Assembly (NCBI RefSeq): GCF_000380645.1
Contig: NZ_AQXZ01000018.1
Location: 434,001-498,000 of the forward strand
Source of the DNA: Smaragdicoccus niigatensis DSM 44881 = NBRC 103563
GTDB taxonomy: Bacteria; Actinomycetota; Actinomycetes; Mycobacteriales; Mycobacteriaceae
Direction: 5' to 3'
Length of the DNA stretch: 64,000 nucleotides
Shown here: positions 26,294 through 34,084 of the stretch, piece after piece
How positions within the stretch are numbered: position 1 is the stretch's first letter
Layout: the number at the start of each line of letters is the position of its first letter
Notes under the pieces: generated by a model
The model's input: only the letters and a program-made list of their open reading frames with translations
Told to the model about the DNA's origin: nothing
The model's database searches: none
Program-made: the position numbers and the translations under genes

Positions 26294-26416
26294 TTAGGCG
26301 AAAGCCCGCTTAGGCTCGCGGGCACGGGCGAGTTCTCGCGCGTCGTCCCGGATCGTGTCCTTCAGGATCAAGGCGCGGTACTTCAGAATGTCGGCCTCGC
26401 GGTTCAGCGCGCGCAC
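26294..26416 (-). CDS. Possible small helical protein
   Basis: A 40-codon ORF from GTG at 26414-26416, ending TAA. It reads VRALNREADILKYRALILKD and continues with charged helical sequence rich in R, E and A. Third positions are mostly G or C, as in real genes here, and GGAGAG lies about 11 nt upstream. It follows the DUF1348-like gene by 53 bp in the same direction. No family recognised; it may instead be a leftover C-terminal piece of a longer gene. Confidence 0.35.
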   Translation of the reverse strand: MRALNREADILKYRALILKDTIRDDARELARAREPKRAFA

Positions 26417-26469
26417 CTACGATCCGCTCTCCGGAACGGTAGAGCGCAACCAACTTGCCGGCGTCGACG

Positions 26470-26931
26470 TCACCAGACGGGAATTTCGACACCGCGCTCG
26501 GAGTCGGGTCGCGGACCCAGAATCCGTCGCTCTGTGGCGGTGATCGCCCGGTCGTTGATGGATGCTTCGCGGCGGCTCATGAGCCCGCTGGGATCGAATT
26601 CCCATAGTTCGTTTCCGTAGCTGCGCCACCACTGGCGGCGGGCGTCATGCCATTCGTACTGGAATCGAACTGCAATGCGGTTGCCGCGGAATCCCCACAG
26701 ACTCTTCCGAAGGGCGTAGTCGTGCTCGCGCTGCCATTTCTCCGTCAAGAATTCGATGATGTCTGCGCGCCCGGTGATGAAGGTGTCGCGGTTTCGCCAT
26801 ATCGAGTCCGGAGTGTAGGCAAGTGCCACTCTTTCGGGATCACGGGTATTCCAGGCGTCCTCTGCGGCCTGCACTTTCTGGGCGGCAGTGGAGACATCGA
26901 ACGGCGGGAACGGCGGGCGTGACTCGGTCAT
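26470..26931 (-). CDS. NTF2-like / DUF1348 family protein
   Basis: 153 residues with the cone-shaped NTF2-like pattern: [27 protein letters not shown] and [21 protein letters not shown], as in DUF1348. The start ATG follows GAGGACAGCCC. Members of this family are small binding proteins or isomerases with no firm general reaction. It is downstream of the PNPOx and AhpD-like genes on the same strand, in the group opposite the CGNR regulator. Confidence 0.85.
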   Translation of the reverse strand: MTESRPPFPPFDVSTAAQKVQAAEDAWNTRDPERVALAYTPDSIWRNRDTFITGRADIIEFLTEKWQREHDYALRKSLWGFRGNRIAVRFQYEWHDARRQWWRSYGNELWEFDPSGLMSRREASINDRAITATERRILGPRPDSERGVEIPVW

Positions 26932-26940
26932 GGGCTGTCC

Positions 26941-27879
26941 TCAGTCGGTCAGCGCAGGGTTGCGCGGGTACGGGTGGTGGGCCGTCTCGTGGACGGGAAG
27001 GAGATCTCCAGCGACGACGTCTTGCGACGTGAAACTGACGGTGCGACCGGTACGGCCGTCATCTCCTGATCGGCCCGTGTCGCCCCATTCGATCTCGGCG
27101 CTGCCGCTCAGCTGGAGGGTCTCGCCGGTCGTGAAGTCGCAGAACAGGACTGCAGCTTCACGGTTGACGGCGAGGTTGCCGAGCGAATTGAACATGTTGT
27201 TGCCCGGGTAGTCCGGCCACCGCAGTTGGTCTCCGGTGACGCGGACGAATCCGGGTGGACCTCCCCGATGCGAGGCATCGGTGCCGCGGCCCGGGTTGCT
27301 CGTCCCGAGGAAGAAGGTGTCCGCCCGACGGATCAACGCCACGTCCCGCGGCCGCAGGTGGACGTCACGGTAGGGATTTGGAGGTCTCGTTGTACCGCTT
27401 CCGGTCCTCCGATCGAGCTCTCGTTGCTGTATGTACTGGGGACAATTTCCGTAAGCCTGCTCGACGCTGATCGTCAGGGTGCTGGCCGTGGAATCGATGA
27501 GAGTCCCGTTTACTCGAACCCGGCGCCGAGCCGCGAACTCCACGACGACGATTCCGACGAGTTGTTGGGATGGCAGTCCGCGGAGTGGGTCTCCCACTGG
27601 AGGAGTCGTGTGAATCCTGAGCTCGCTCGCGGTCGTCACCTCGAGGAAGCCTCGTGGTCCAGTCAGCGGCGACGCCCACAAACGGCCCGTAGAGTCCCGC
27701 GCCGTGATGACCGCGAACGTGCTGTTGGCGAGGAATCCGGTGATGCCACCGCGCAGTTCAGCGGGCTGCATCATTCCGACCAATCGCCCGGCCTCGCGAC
27801 CTACTCCGGCTTTGGCCTGGACCGCCAGCTCGCCGGAATGGAATCCCACATCGGCGAACTGGTGCGTCATCATCGTCAT
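26941..27879 (-). CDS. Pyridoxamine 5'-phosphate-oxidase-like flavin-binding protein
   Basis: 312 residues with two split-barrel blocks: FLANSTFAVITARDSTGRLWASPLTG in the first and LRWPDYPGNNMFNSLGNLAVN with VLFCDFTTGETLQLSGSAEIEW in the second. This two-domain PNPOx form binds flavin and is usually annotated as an oxidoreductase of unknown substrate. GGAGG lies just before the ATG. It sits between the AhpD-like and DUF1348-like genes in one transcription unit. Confidence 0.85.
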   Translation of the reverse strand: MTMMTHQFADVGFHSGELAVQAKAGVGREAGRLVGMMQPAELRGGITGFLANSTFAVITARDSTGRLWASPLTGPRGFLEVTTASELRIHTTPPVGDPLRGLPSQQLVGIVVVEFAARRRVRVNGTLIDSTASTLTISVEQAYGNCPQYIQQRELDRRTGSGTTRPPNPYRDVHLRPRDVALIRRADTFFLGTSNPGRGTDASHRGGPPGFVRVTGDQLRWPDYPGNNMFNSLGNLAVNREAAVLFCDFTTGETLQLSGSAEIEWGDTGRSGDDGRTGRTVSFTSQDVVAGDLLPVHETAHHPYPRNPALTD

Positions 27880-27898
27880 TTCCCTCCCGTCCGCTCGT

Positions 27899-28438
27899 TC
27901 AGAGTGAGACGACAGGCCAGTCGTTGTCGACGTTGGCCAGAATGTTGAAGTAGTTGGTGAGGATGTTCAGAGCCAGGTTGGCGACCACCTCACCCATCTC
28001 TCGGTCGGTGACGCCAGCAGCGCGTGCCTGTGCGATAACTGCCTCGGAGACGTCGCCACCGTCCGCGGCGATCGCGTTCGACAGTGTCAGCAGAGCCGCG
28101 ATATGCGGGTCGGATGACTCGGCGTTGCGGGCGGCGGCGAGCTCCGCCGGAGGCACCTTCGCGATGTTGCCGCCGATGAAAGTGTGTGCCGACAAGCAGT
28201 ATTCGCAGCCATTGAGCTGTGCGGTGGCGATGGCCAGCCGTTCCCGAACGCCGGCTCCAAGGCTGCCGCTGCCGGTGGCCCCGGCGAGTGCCAGGTAGCT
28301 CTTGAGCAGCGCGGGACTGCTCGCCATGACCTTCGTCATGTTCGGAACCAGTCCGAGCGACTCCTTGACTTGCGTCAGCAATTCAGCGACCACGCCGGTT
28401 GCGTTGTCGGGTTCGATGGGGGTGATGGTGGTCGGCAT
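27899..28438 (-). CDS. Carboxymuconolactone decarboxylase / AhpD-like protein
   Basis: 179 residues with the redox-active CxxCxxxH motif (C78, C81, H85) in NGCEYCLSAHTF, diagnostic of the alkylhydroperoxidase D-like branch. It may reduce peroxides or act as a reductase partner. AGGAG stands about 8 nt upstream of the ATG. It is first in a leftward operon that starts opposite a CGNR regulator, with two palindromes in the gap. Confidence 0.9.
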   Translation of the reverse strand: MPTTITPIEPDNATGVVAELLTQVKESLGLVPNMTKVMASSPALLKSYLALAGATGSGSLGAGVRERLAIATAQLNGCEYCLSAHTFIGGNIAKVPPAELAAARNAESSDPHIAALLTLSNAIAADGGDVSEAVIAQARAAGVTDREMGEVVANLALNILTNYFNILANVDNDWPVVSL

Positions 28439-28457
28439 GAGAAGGCTCCTGAGCTCG

Positions 28458-28489
28458 TCTAACGGATAATCTGTTCGCCATCCGTTAGA
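28458..28489. promoter_or_regulatory. Inverted repeat TCTAACGGAT-N12-ATCCGTTAGA
   Basis: Perfect 10-bp arms lying 20 bp upstream of the AhpD-like gene. It shares the ACGGAT core with the second palindrome at 28512-28537, so the gap holds four related half-sites, consistent with cooperative binding by one regulator. Confidence 0.65.
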
Positions 28490-28511
28490 AACGGTTTACC
28501 ACGACTCTTCT

Positions 28512-28537
28512 CACGGATGCAAGTACTTTCATCCGTG
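28512..28537. promoter_or_regulatory. Inverted repeat CACGGATG-N10-CATCCGTG
   Basis: Perfect 8-bp arms ending 13 bp before the CGNR regulator's start codon. The core matches the site at 28458-28489. Position suggests autoregulation of the CGNR gene together with control of the divergent operon. Confidence 0.65.
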
Positions 28538-28550
28538 ATAAACTCGCTCT

Positions 28551-29147
28551 ATGGCCGAACCATCGCGTACTCACATCTGGGTGCTTCCCGACGAAGCGGT
28601 CCCCGTGCGGCTGATGAACACGATCTGGGCCGACACCGACGGCGTGCACGATGAACTCCGGGTCAGCGGTGACGTCGACGCATTCCTCGACATCGTGAGC
28701 ATTGATCGCGGGGGCGAAAGTGCCACACCAGCCGATCTCGATACCGCCCGCGACTTGCGAGACGCCCTGCGGCGCTTGGCCTGCCACGTGACATCCGACA
28801 ATCGGGTAGCGGCGTCGTCCGCGATGACGGACATCGATCGAGCATTGAGCGTGGTGAATCACGTCGCGACGGATCTACCCACACCTGCGCTGACGCTTGC
28901 GGGTGACGTCTTACTGCTTCAGCGTCATGTCGGACGCCGCCCAGTTAGGGCCGGACTCGCTCTCATCGCCGAAGATTCGATGCAGACTCTCACTGGAGAT
29001 GTCGCAAACAATCTCCGCGCCTGTCACGCCCCCGGTTGCGTGCTCTATTTCGTCAAATCCCACCCGCGTCGAGAATGGTGCTCGGTTGCGTGTGGAAACC
29101 GAGCGCGTGCCGCCAGGCACTATCTGAAGGTCAGAGCCGAGCGTTAG
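28551..29147 (+). CDS. CGNR zinc-finger regulator (ABATE domain)
   Basis: 198 residues. The N-terminal two thirds fit the ABATE sensor domain found in this family (FLDIVSIDRGG, then ATPADLDTARDLRDALRRL). The C-terminal zinc finger reads CHAPGCVLYFVK, then REWCSVACGNRARAARHY, including the CGNR tetrad. The protein likely binds the two palindromes just upstream and so controls the AhpD-like/PNPOx/DUF1348 operon. Its last 17 bp overlap the convergent CDP-alcohol gene. Confidence 0.9.
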   Translation: MAEPSRTHIWVLPDEAVPVRLMNTIWADTDGVHDELRVSGDVDAFLDIVSIDRGGESATPADLDTARDLRDALRRLACHVTSDNRVAASSAMTDIDRALSVVNHVATDLPTPALTLAGDVLLLQRHVGRRPVRAGLALIAEDSMQTLTGDVANNLRACHAPGCVLYFVKSHPRREWCSVACGNRARAARHYLKVRAER

Positions 29148-29841
29148 AGCGCTCCGACCTCTTTCGCAAGAGCCAGATGACGTCATGCCCGAATGACTCC
29201 GCCAGCAGCACCAACGCGCCGGCGATCATCACGACATTCAGTACCTCGGGCAGCACGTTCGCCATCGCGACCGTGAGGGTGATGCCTTGTACCGCCGCGA
29301 CCACCTTGCGCCAGTACCGCGGCGGGACGGGCTTGCGCAGCCACGGCCATACCCACTCTGCGGCCCACAGCACGTAGCGTGCGGCGCCGATCGCCAGGAC
29401 CCACGCACCCAATGTTCGGCTGACCTCGACGCTCAGGACGAGAATCAGGAACGCATCGACCTCCCCGTCGAACCGCGCGCCCGTCGCCGACACCGATCCG
29501 GTGTGCCGTGCGACCCGGCCGTCCACTGCGTCCAGCATCAGGGCGGGCACGGTGAGGCTCACGATCAAAGCGGTCGGGATGTCTGAAGTGAACCTGCTTG
29601 CGACGAGGGCCGCGATGCCGCCAGCCAGGATGGCCCGGGCGAGTGTGACGCGGTTCGCCGGCCCGAGGGCGGTGCGACCGTCGCGGCCAAGCGCCCGCGC
29701 CAGCACGATGTGGATCACTGCACTGGAGGCGAGTCCGACGAGCCACCCCAACGCGTTCAGGTGGACGAAACCGGCAAGGACAGCCAGCAGCGCCAATTGC
29801 GTGGTCAACCCGATCGGGACCCACGGTCGCAGCAATGGCAC
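29131..29841 (-). CDS. CDP-alcohol phosphatidyltransferase
   Basis: 236 residues starting at GTG with GGGAGGAAAC upstream. The family signature D-x2-DG-x2-AR-x8-G-x3-D-x3-D is exact: DAVDG, RVAR, then G and FDGEVD (about residues 104-129). Six hydrophobic helices surround it. The enzyme joins an alcohol to a CDP-activated lipid or similar donor at the membrane; which alcohol is unknown. It is divergent from the pterin-like cluster with about 70 bp between starts, so it probably belongs to that pathway. Confidence 0.88.
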   Translation of the reverse strand: MPLLRPWVPIGLTTQLALLAVLAGFVHLNALGWLVGLASSAVIHIVLARALGRDGRTALGPANRVTLARAILAGGIAALVASRFTSDIPTALIVSLTVPALMLDAVDGRVARHTGSVSATGARFDGEVDAFLILVLSVEVSRTLGAWVLAIGAARYVLWAAEWVWPWLRKPVPPRYWRKVVAAVQGITLTVAMANVLPEVLNVVMIAGALVLLAESFGHDVIWLLRKRSERSNARL

Positions 29842-29909
29842 GTTTCCTCCCTACTAAGGGCGTATACACGGTGGTACGGGCCAAGGACTGAAAATTGTTC
29901 GGAGGGATG

Positions 29910-30893
29910 ATGTTTAGCGGCGATGCGCGGGCTTTTTGGGTCTGCGCGCCCGGGCACGGAGAACTCCGAGACACCCGGATCGAACCCGCGAATGAGGGCG
30001 AAGTACTGGTGCGCACGCGATTCAGCGGGATCAGCCGGGGCACCGAGATGCTCGTGTTCCGCGGCAAAGTCCCGGCTGACCAGTACCCGTTGATGCGAGC
30101 ACCGTTTCAGGACGGGGAGTTTCCGGGTCCGGTCAAATACGGCTATCTCAACGTCGGGGTTGTCGAAGAAGGGACGGCGGATCTGCTGGGGCGAACTGTG
30201 TTCTGCCTCTATCCACATCAGACTCACTACGTCGTTCCCGCGACCGACGTGGTCGCCGTTCCGGACGACGTACCGCCCGAACGTGCGGTACTCGCCGGAG
30301 CAGTCGAAACGGCGGTGAATGCACTGTGGGACGCGCCGGCGCTGATCGGAGACCACGTGACCGTCGTCGGTGCCGGAATGATCGGCTGCTGCGTCGCCCG
30401 GCTACTCGCGAGGGTTCCCGAAGTTTCGGTCACGCTCGTCGATGTGGACGTCTCTCGTGCCACTGTTGCGGCTGCACTGGGCGTCGGATTCGCCACGCCG
30501 AAAGAGGCTCCTCGGGATCAAGATCGCGTCTTTCACGCCAGCGCGACCGCTTCGGGCCTGCAGCTGGCTTTGCAACTGCTGCGCACCGAGGGCGAAGTCA
30601 TCGAACTGAGCTGGTACGGCGATACCGAGGTCTCGTTGCCGCTCGGACACGCATTCCATTCGCAGCGGTTGGCGATACGTTCCAGCCAGGTCGGTCGGGT
30701 CGCGCCGGCTCGGCGCGCGAGCCGTACCCACGCCGACCGGCGTGGGCTGGCCTTGCACTTGCTGCGCGACGAAGCGTTCGACGTCTTGCTGACTGGCAGG
30801 TCGGACTTTGATCATTTACCGGAGACGATGGCACAGATCGCGGCCGGTTCCTTGCCGGGCCTGTGCCACGTGATCACCTACGAAAAGGATTGA
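29910..30893 (+). CDS. BchC-like MDR-family dehydrogenase without zinc cysteines
   Basis: 327 residues from the ATG at 29910 (GGAGG 4 nt upstream; ATG 29907 and TTG 29895 are alternatives). The segment FSGISRGTEMLVFRGKVP replaces the usual catalytic-zinc Cys and resembles bacteriochlorophyllide dehydrogenase BchC. The structural zinc Cys cluster is absent. The dinucleotide site is VTVVGAGMIGCCVARLL. A zinc-independent NAD(P) oxidoreductase acting on a bulky or cyclic substrate is suggested. The next gene starts 6 bp later. Confidence 0.82.
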   Translation: MFSGDARAFWVCAPGHGELRDTRIEPANEGEVLVRTRFSGISRGTEMLVFRGKVPADQYPLMRAPFQDGEFPGPVKYGYLNVGVVEEGTADLLGRTVFCLYPHQTHYVVPATDVVAVPDDVPPERAVLAGAVETAVNALWDAPALIGDHVTVVGAGMIGCCVARLLARVPEVSVTLVDVDVSRATVAAALGVGFATPKEAPRDQDRVFHASATASGLQLALQLLRTEGEVIELSWYGDTEVSLPLGHAFHSQRLAIRSSQVGRVAPARRASRTHADRRGLALHLLRDEAFDVLLTGRSDFDHLPETMAQIAAGSLPGLCHVITYEKD

Positions 30894-30899
30894 TTCGAC

Positions 30900-31298
30900 G
30901 TGTTCAGCGTGACCGTTCGTGAGCACATGATGATCGCCCACAGCCTGCGCGGCGAGGTGTTCGGGCCCGCACAACAGCTCCACGGCGCCACCTATGTCGT
31001 CGATGCGACGTTCCGCCGGAGCGAACTCGATTCGGATGGAATCGTCGTTGACATCGGCGCCGCCGGGACCGCGCTGCGCGCCGTGCTGTCCGACCTGACC
31101 TACCGCAACCTCGATGACGATCCGTCACTCGCAGGCGTGAACACCACGACCGAGGTGCTCGCGAAGCTGGTGGCCGATCGGCTGGCTGGCCGAATCCATG
31201 CCGGCGAACTCGGCGAGGGCGCTCGCCATTTGTCGGCGATCATGGTCACTCTGCGCGAGTCCCACGTGGCCTGGGCATCCTACGAACGGACGCCATGA
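30900..31298 (+). CDS. 6-Pyruvoyl-tetrahydropterin synthase / QueD homologue with altered active site
   Basis: 132 residues from GTG. The T-fold pattern is clear: AHSL with the first zinc His, LHGATYVVD, the TYRNLDDDP region, NTTTEVLA and a late TLRES with the substrate-anchoring Glu. In typical PTPS/QueD the second block is HGH with both His binding zinc and a catalytic Cys a few residues before; here it is HGA and no Cys is present. A normal zinc site and thiol catalysis are thus doubtful. It may bind a pterin without catalysing the classical step. Confidence 0.8.
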   Translation: MFSVTVREHMMIAHSLRGEVFGPAQQLHGATYVVDATFRRSELDSDGIVVDIGAAGTALRAVLSDLTYRNLDDDPSLAGVNTTTEVLAKLVADRLAGRIHAGELGEGARHLSAIMVTLRESHVAWASYERTP

Positions 31299-31413
31299 GC
31301 GGGCCCGGCGGTGTCTGGACTGACGAGTCGAGGGCTGCGAGGTACGAGCGGCCTGAGCGAGGAGGGAAGGCAACGCCATTGGGGCCCGCGAACGCCCGAG
31401 CGGAGCGAGGGAA

Positions 31414-32484
31414 GTGACACTGAGCCAGACCGTTCATCTGCTGGTACCGGATGGTTTCGACGACCCAACTCAGCCGAGCGGTGGCAACCACTATGACCTC
31501 CGCATCCAGGATGGGCTCGCCGAGATTGGGTGGCGGGTGCACACCTGGCGTGTTCCGGGCTGCTGGCCGCGGCCCGACGTGCGGGCGGGCAGTGCGGTTG
31601 CCGCCGTGACAGCCGACATTCCCGACGACTCGGTAGTGCTCGTGGACGGGATCATCGCTTCGGCGCTTCCGGAGGTCTTTGTACCGGCGGCCAGACGCCT
31701 GCGGCTCGTGGTTCTGATGCACATGCCACTTGCCGAGATGGCCGGCCATCTGCGCGACGCCACCTTCCGTGCCCAGGAGGTGCTGTCCGCAGCCGCGGCA
31801 ACCATTACGACCAGCCGGTGGACGCGCGATCGACTGCTCGCGGAGCACAACCTGTCGGCCGATCGGGTGCACGTGGCGCATCCCGGCTCGGACGCCGTCG
31901 AACTCGCGCCCTCCCGCGAGAACGGTCGGGCGCTGCTTTGCGTGGCCACGATCGCCGCGCACAAGGGACACGACACGCTGGTCAGCGCCCTCGACCGCAT
32001 CGCCGAGTTGCCCTGGCATTGCACCTTCGCCGGTCCGCTGGATCGCGAGCCCCGGTTCGTCGACAACCTGCGTCGCCAGTTGGACAACTCACGAGTCGCC
32101 GATCGAGTCACCTTCGTCGGGACGCTCGCCGGCGACTCACTCTCGAAGCAGTACGCCGCTGCCGATCTCGTGGTGCTCGCGTCGAGGGTCGAGTCGTACG
32201 GCATGGTCCTCGGCGAGGCCCTGGCCCGAGGTATTCCGGTGGTGGCAACCCGGGTTGGGGGCATACCGGAGGCGGTCGGTACCGCGAACGACGGCACCGT
32301 ACCCGGCCTGCTGGTCGCGCCAAATGACGCGGAGGCATTGTCCGAAGAACTGGCTCGCTGGTTGCAGGATCCGCAGTTGCGGCACCGGCTTCGCGCCGCG
32401 GCGCGGGACCGCCGCCGGTCGCTACCCACGTGGCGTTCGAGCACCGAGCGCGTCGCCGCGGTGTTGGCGGGTGTCGCCGGATGA
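31414..32484 (+). CDS. GT4-family glycosyltransferase
   Basis: 356 residues from GTG. The C-terminal Rossmann half has VATIAAHKGHDTLVSAL, CTFAGPLDREP and VVLASRVESYGMVLGEALARGIPVVATRVGGIPE, the E-x7-E type nucleotide-sugar site of GT-B family 4. It likely transfers a sugar from a nucleotide donor to a small or lipid acceptor. Its stop overlaps the next start (ATGA), tying it to a flippase-like protein. The 115 bp upstream hold two GC-rich repeats rather than a gene. Confidence 0.9.
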   Translation: MTLSQTVHLLVPDGFDDPTQPSGGNHYDLRIQDGLAEIGWRVHTWRVPGCWPRPDVRAGSAVAAVTADIPDDSVVLVDGIIASALPEVFVPAARRLRLVVLMHMPLAEMAGHLRDATFRAQEVLSAAAATITTSRWTRDRLLAEHNLSADRVHVAHPGSDAVELAPSRENGRALLCVATIAAHKGHDTLVSALDRIAELPWHCTFAGPLDREPRFVDNLRRQLDNSRVADRVTFVGTLAGDSLSKQYAAADLVVLASRVESYGMVLGEALARGIPVVATRVGGIPEAVGTANDGTVPGLLVAPNDAEALSEELARWLQDPQLRHRLRAAARDRRRSLPTWRSSTERVAAVLAGVAG

Positions 32485-33350
32485 AACTGCGCGTCGTCAT
32501 TCAGGTGGCCGTGACTGCCGCGATTCTCACGGTTCTCGTGGCGCGACTCGGCGTCGGGCCGCTGCTGACCGGATTACGGTCCGTCACCGTCCCGTCGATC
32601 GTCATTGCGGTCACTATCGGCGTTGCCACCACGGTGTGTGCAGCGTGGCGCTGGTGTCTCGTTGCCCGCAGCCTCGACCTCAAGCTGGATATGCGGGATG
32701 CCGTTCCCGCCTGCTACCGATCGCAATTCCTCAATACCGCGCTCCCCGCGGGTGTGCTCGGGGATGTGCACCGTGCGATCCGACACGGCCTGGACGCCGG
32801 CGCCGTCGCACGCGCAGGGCGAGCCGTCGTAGAGGAACGAGTCGCCGGACAGGTCGTGCAGATTTGGTTGACGGTCGTTGTGCTCGCTGTTCTGCCGTCC
32901 CCGGTGCCGACGGCAGTGCTGGTCGCGGTCGCGGTTGTCATCGTCGTCATCATTGCCGCGGCGTGGCGATTCGGCCACATCCCGGATGCCTGGCCAGGGG
33001 TCGTGATTGCCTCGATGGGCGCCGTGATCGGCTACGCCGCGACCTTCGTCCTCGCGGTCCACACGGTCGGGGTCAGCGTCTCATTGGGACATCTCCTGCC
33101 GCTCGCTCTCCTGGTATTGGTGGCGGCGGCGCTGCCGTTCAACGTCGCCGGCTGGGGTCCGCGCGAGGGCGCGGCCGTTTGGGCATTCGAAGCGGCAGGA
33201 CTCGGTGGTGCACAGGGGCTGGCGGTCTCGACCGCGTTCGGCGTGTTTGCCATCGCAGCAGCCCTTCCGGGCGCGATCATGCTGCTGATGCCGCATCGAC
33301 GACTGAAGGAATCCGGTGAACTCGTCGGAGGACCATCCGCCCATGGCTGA
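32481..33350 (+). CDS. UPF0104 / LPG-synthase-TM flippase-like membrane protein
   Basis: 289 residues with about eight hydrophobic helices. Early RSQFLNTALPAGVLGDVHRAIR and later PFNVAGWGPREGAAVWAFEAAG are the two conserved blocks of the lysylphosphatidylglycerol-synthetase transmembrane family. Members without a synthase domain are thought to move lipid-linked products across the membrane. Coupled by ATGA to the glycosyltransferase, so it may export that enzyme's product (inference). Confidence 0.85.
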   Translation: MKLRVVIQVAVTAAILTVLVARLGVGPLLTGLRSVTVPSIVIAVTIGVATTVCAAWRWCLVARSLDLKLDMRDAVPACYRSQFLNTALPAGVLGDVHRAIRHGLDAGAVARAGRAVVEERVAGQVVQIWLTVVVLAVLPSPVPTAVLVAVAVVIVVIIAAAWRFGHIPDAWPGVVIASMGAVIGYAATFVLAVHTVGVSVSLGHLLPLALLVLVAAALPFNVAGWGPREGAAVWAFEAAGLGGAQGLAVSTAFGVFAIAAALPGAIMLLMPHRRLKESGELVGGPSAHG

Positions 33351-34050
33351 CCGGCCATACACACTGCTGAGCTGCAGCATGTCGATCGACGGATACCTCG
33401 ACACCGCAACCGCTCCCCGCCTGCAACTCTCCAACGACGCCGACTTCGACCGGGTCGATGAGGTTCGGGCGTCGTGCGATGCGATCCTCGTCGGAGCGAC
33501 GACCGTTCGCAACGACAACCCGCGGCTGCTGATCCGGTCCGCCGACCGCCGCGCGCGACGGATCGAACTCGGAATGCCCCCGTCCCCGATGAAGGTGACG
33601 GTCACCCGCCACGGCCAGTTGGATGCGGACGCGAACTTCTTCACTCTCGGTGACGCCGAGAAGATCGTCTATTGCACCAGCGCGGGCGCGACGGAGGTTC
33701 GCCGGCGCCTCGACTCGGTGGCCACCGTCGTCGACGCCGGCGAACGCGTTGACATGCAGGGGCTGATCACCGACCTGGGTGATCGAGGGATTCGCCGGCT
33801 GATCGTCGAGGGCGGACGAACGATCCTCACCCAGTTCCTCACTGCGGGGCTGGCCGATGAGCTGCAACTGGTCGTGGCGCCGTTCTTCGTGGGTGATTCA
33901 CGAGGCTGCCGATTCGTCGACGACGGACAGTTCCCCTGGAACCCGGACCACCGCGCCACGCTCGCCGACGTGCGTCAGATCGGCGATGTCGTCCTGTTGC
34001 GCTATGCGCTCTCCACACGATTCAGTGAACCGGACTACCCTGGCTTCTGA
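33343..34050 (+). CDS. RibD C-terminal-domain reductase
   Basis: 235 residues from the ATG at 33343, with GGAGGA 10 nt upstream; it overlaps the flippase gene by 8 bp. The dihydrofolate-reductase-like RibD fold is indicated by SCSMSIDGYLDT, AILVGATTVRNDNPRL and LIVEGGRTILTQFL. There is no deaminase domain. The M. tuberculosis protein Rv2671, of similar type, has NADPH-dependent dihydrofolate reductase activity. Here it could reduce a pterin or related heterocycle made with the PTPS homologue (inference). Confidence 0.88.
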   Translation: MADRPYTLLSCSMSIDGYLDTATAPRLQLSNDADFDRVDEVRASCDAILVGATTVRNDNPRLLIRSADRRARRIELGMPPSPMKVTVTRHGQLDADANFFTLGDAEKIVYCTSAGATEVRRRLDSVATVVDAGERVDMQGLITDLGDRGIRRLIVEGGRTILTQFLTAGLADELQLVVAPFFVGDSRGCRFVDDGQFPWNPDHRATLADVRQIGDVVLLRYALSTRFSEPDYPGF

Positions 34051-34084
34051 CTCTCTTGATGCTGGACCAAAGGGGGCGGTTGAG

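Noticed and set aside
31730-33319. 529-codon plus-strand ORF across glycosyltransferase and flippase genes
   Set aside because: Out-of-frame shadow spanning two coupled real genes; composition dominated by R, P, S and W with no motif.
30900-34050. Queuosine or folate biosynthesis cluster
   Set aside because: Only a PTPS/QueD-like gene is present, with altered residues; no QueC, QueE, QueF, FolE, FolB or FolK accompanies it.
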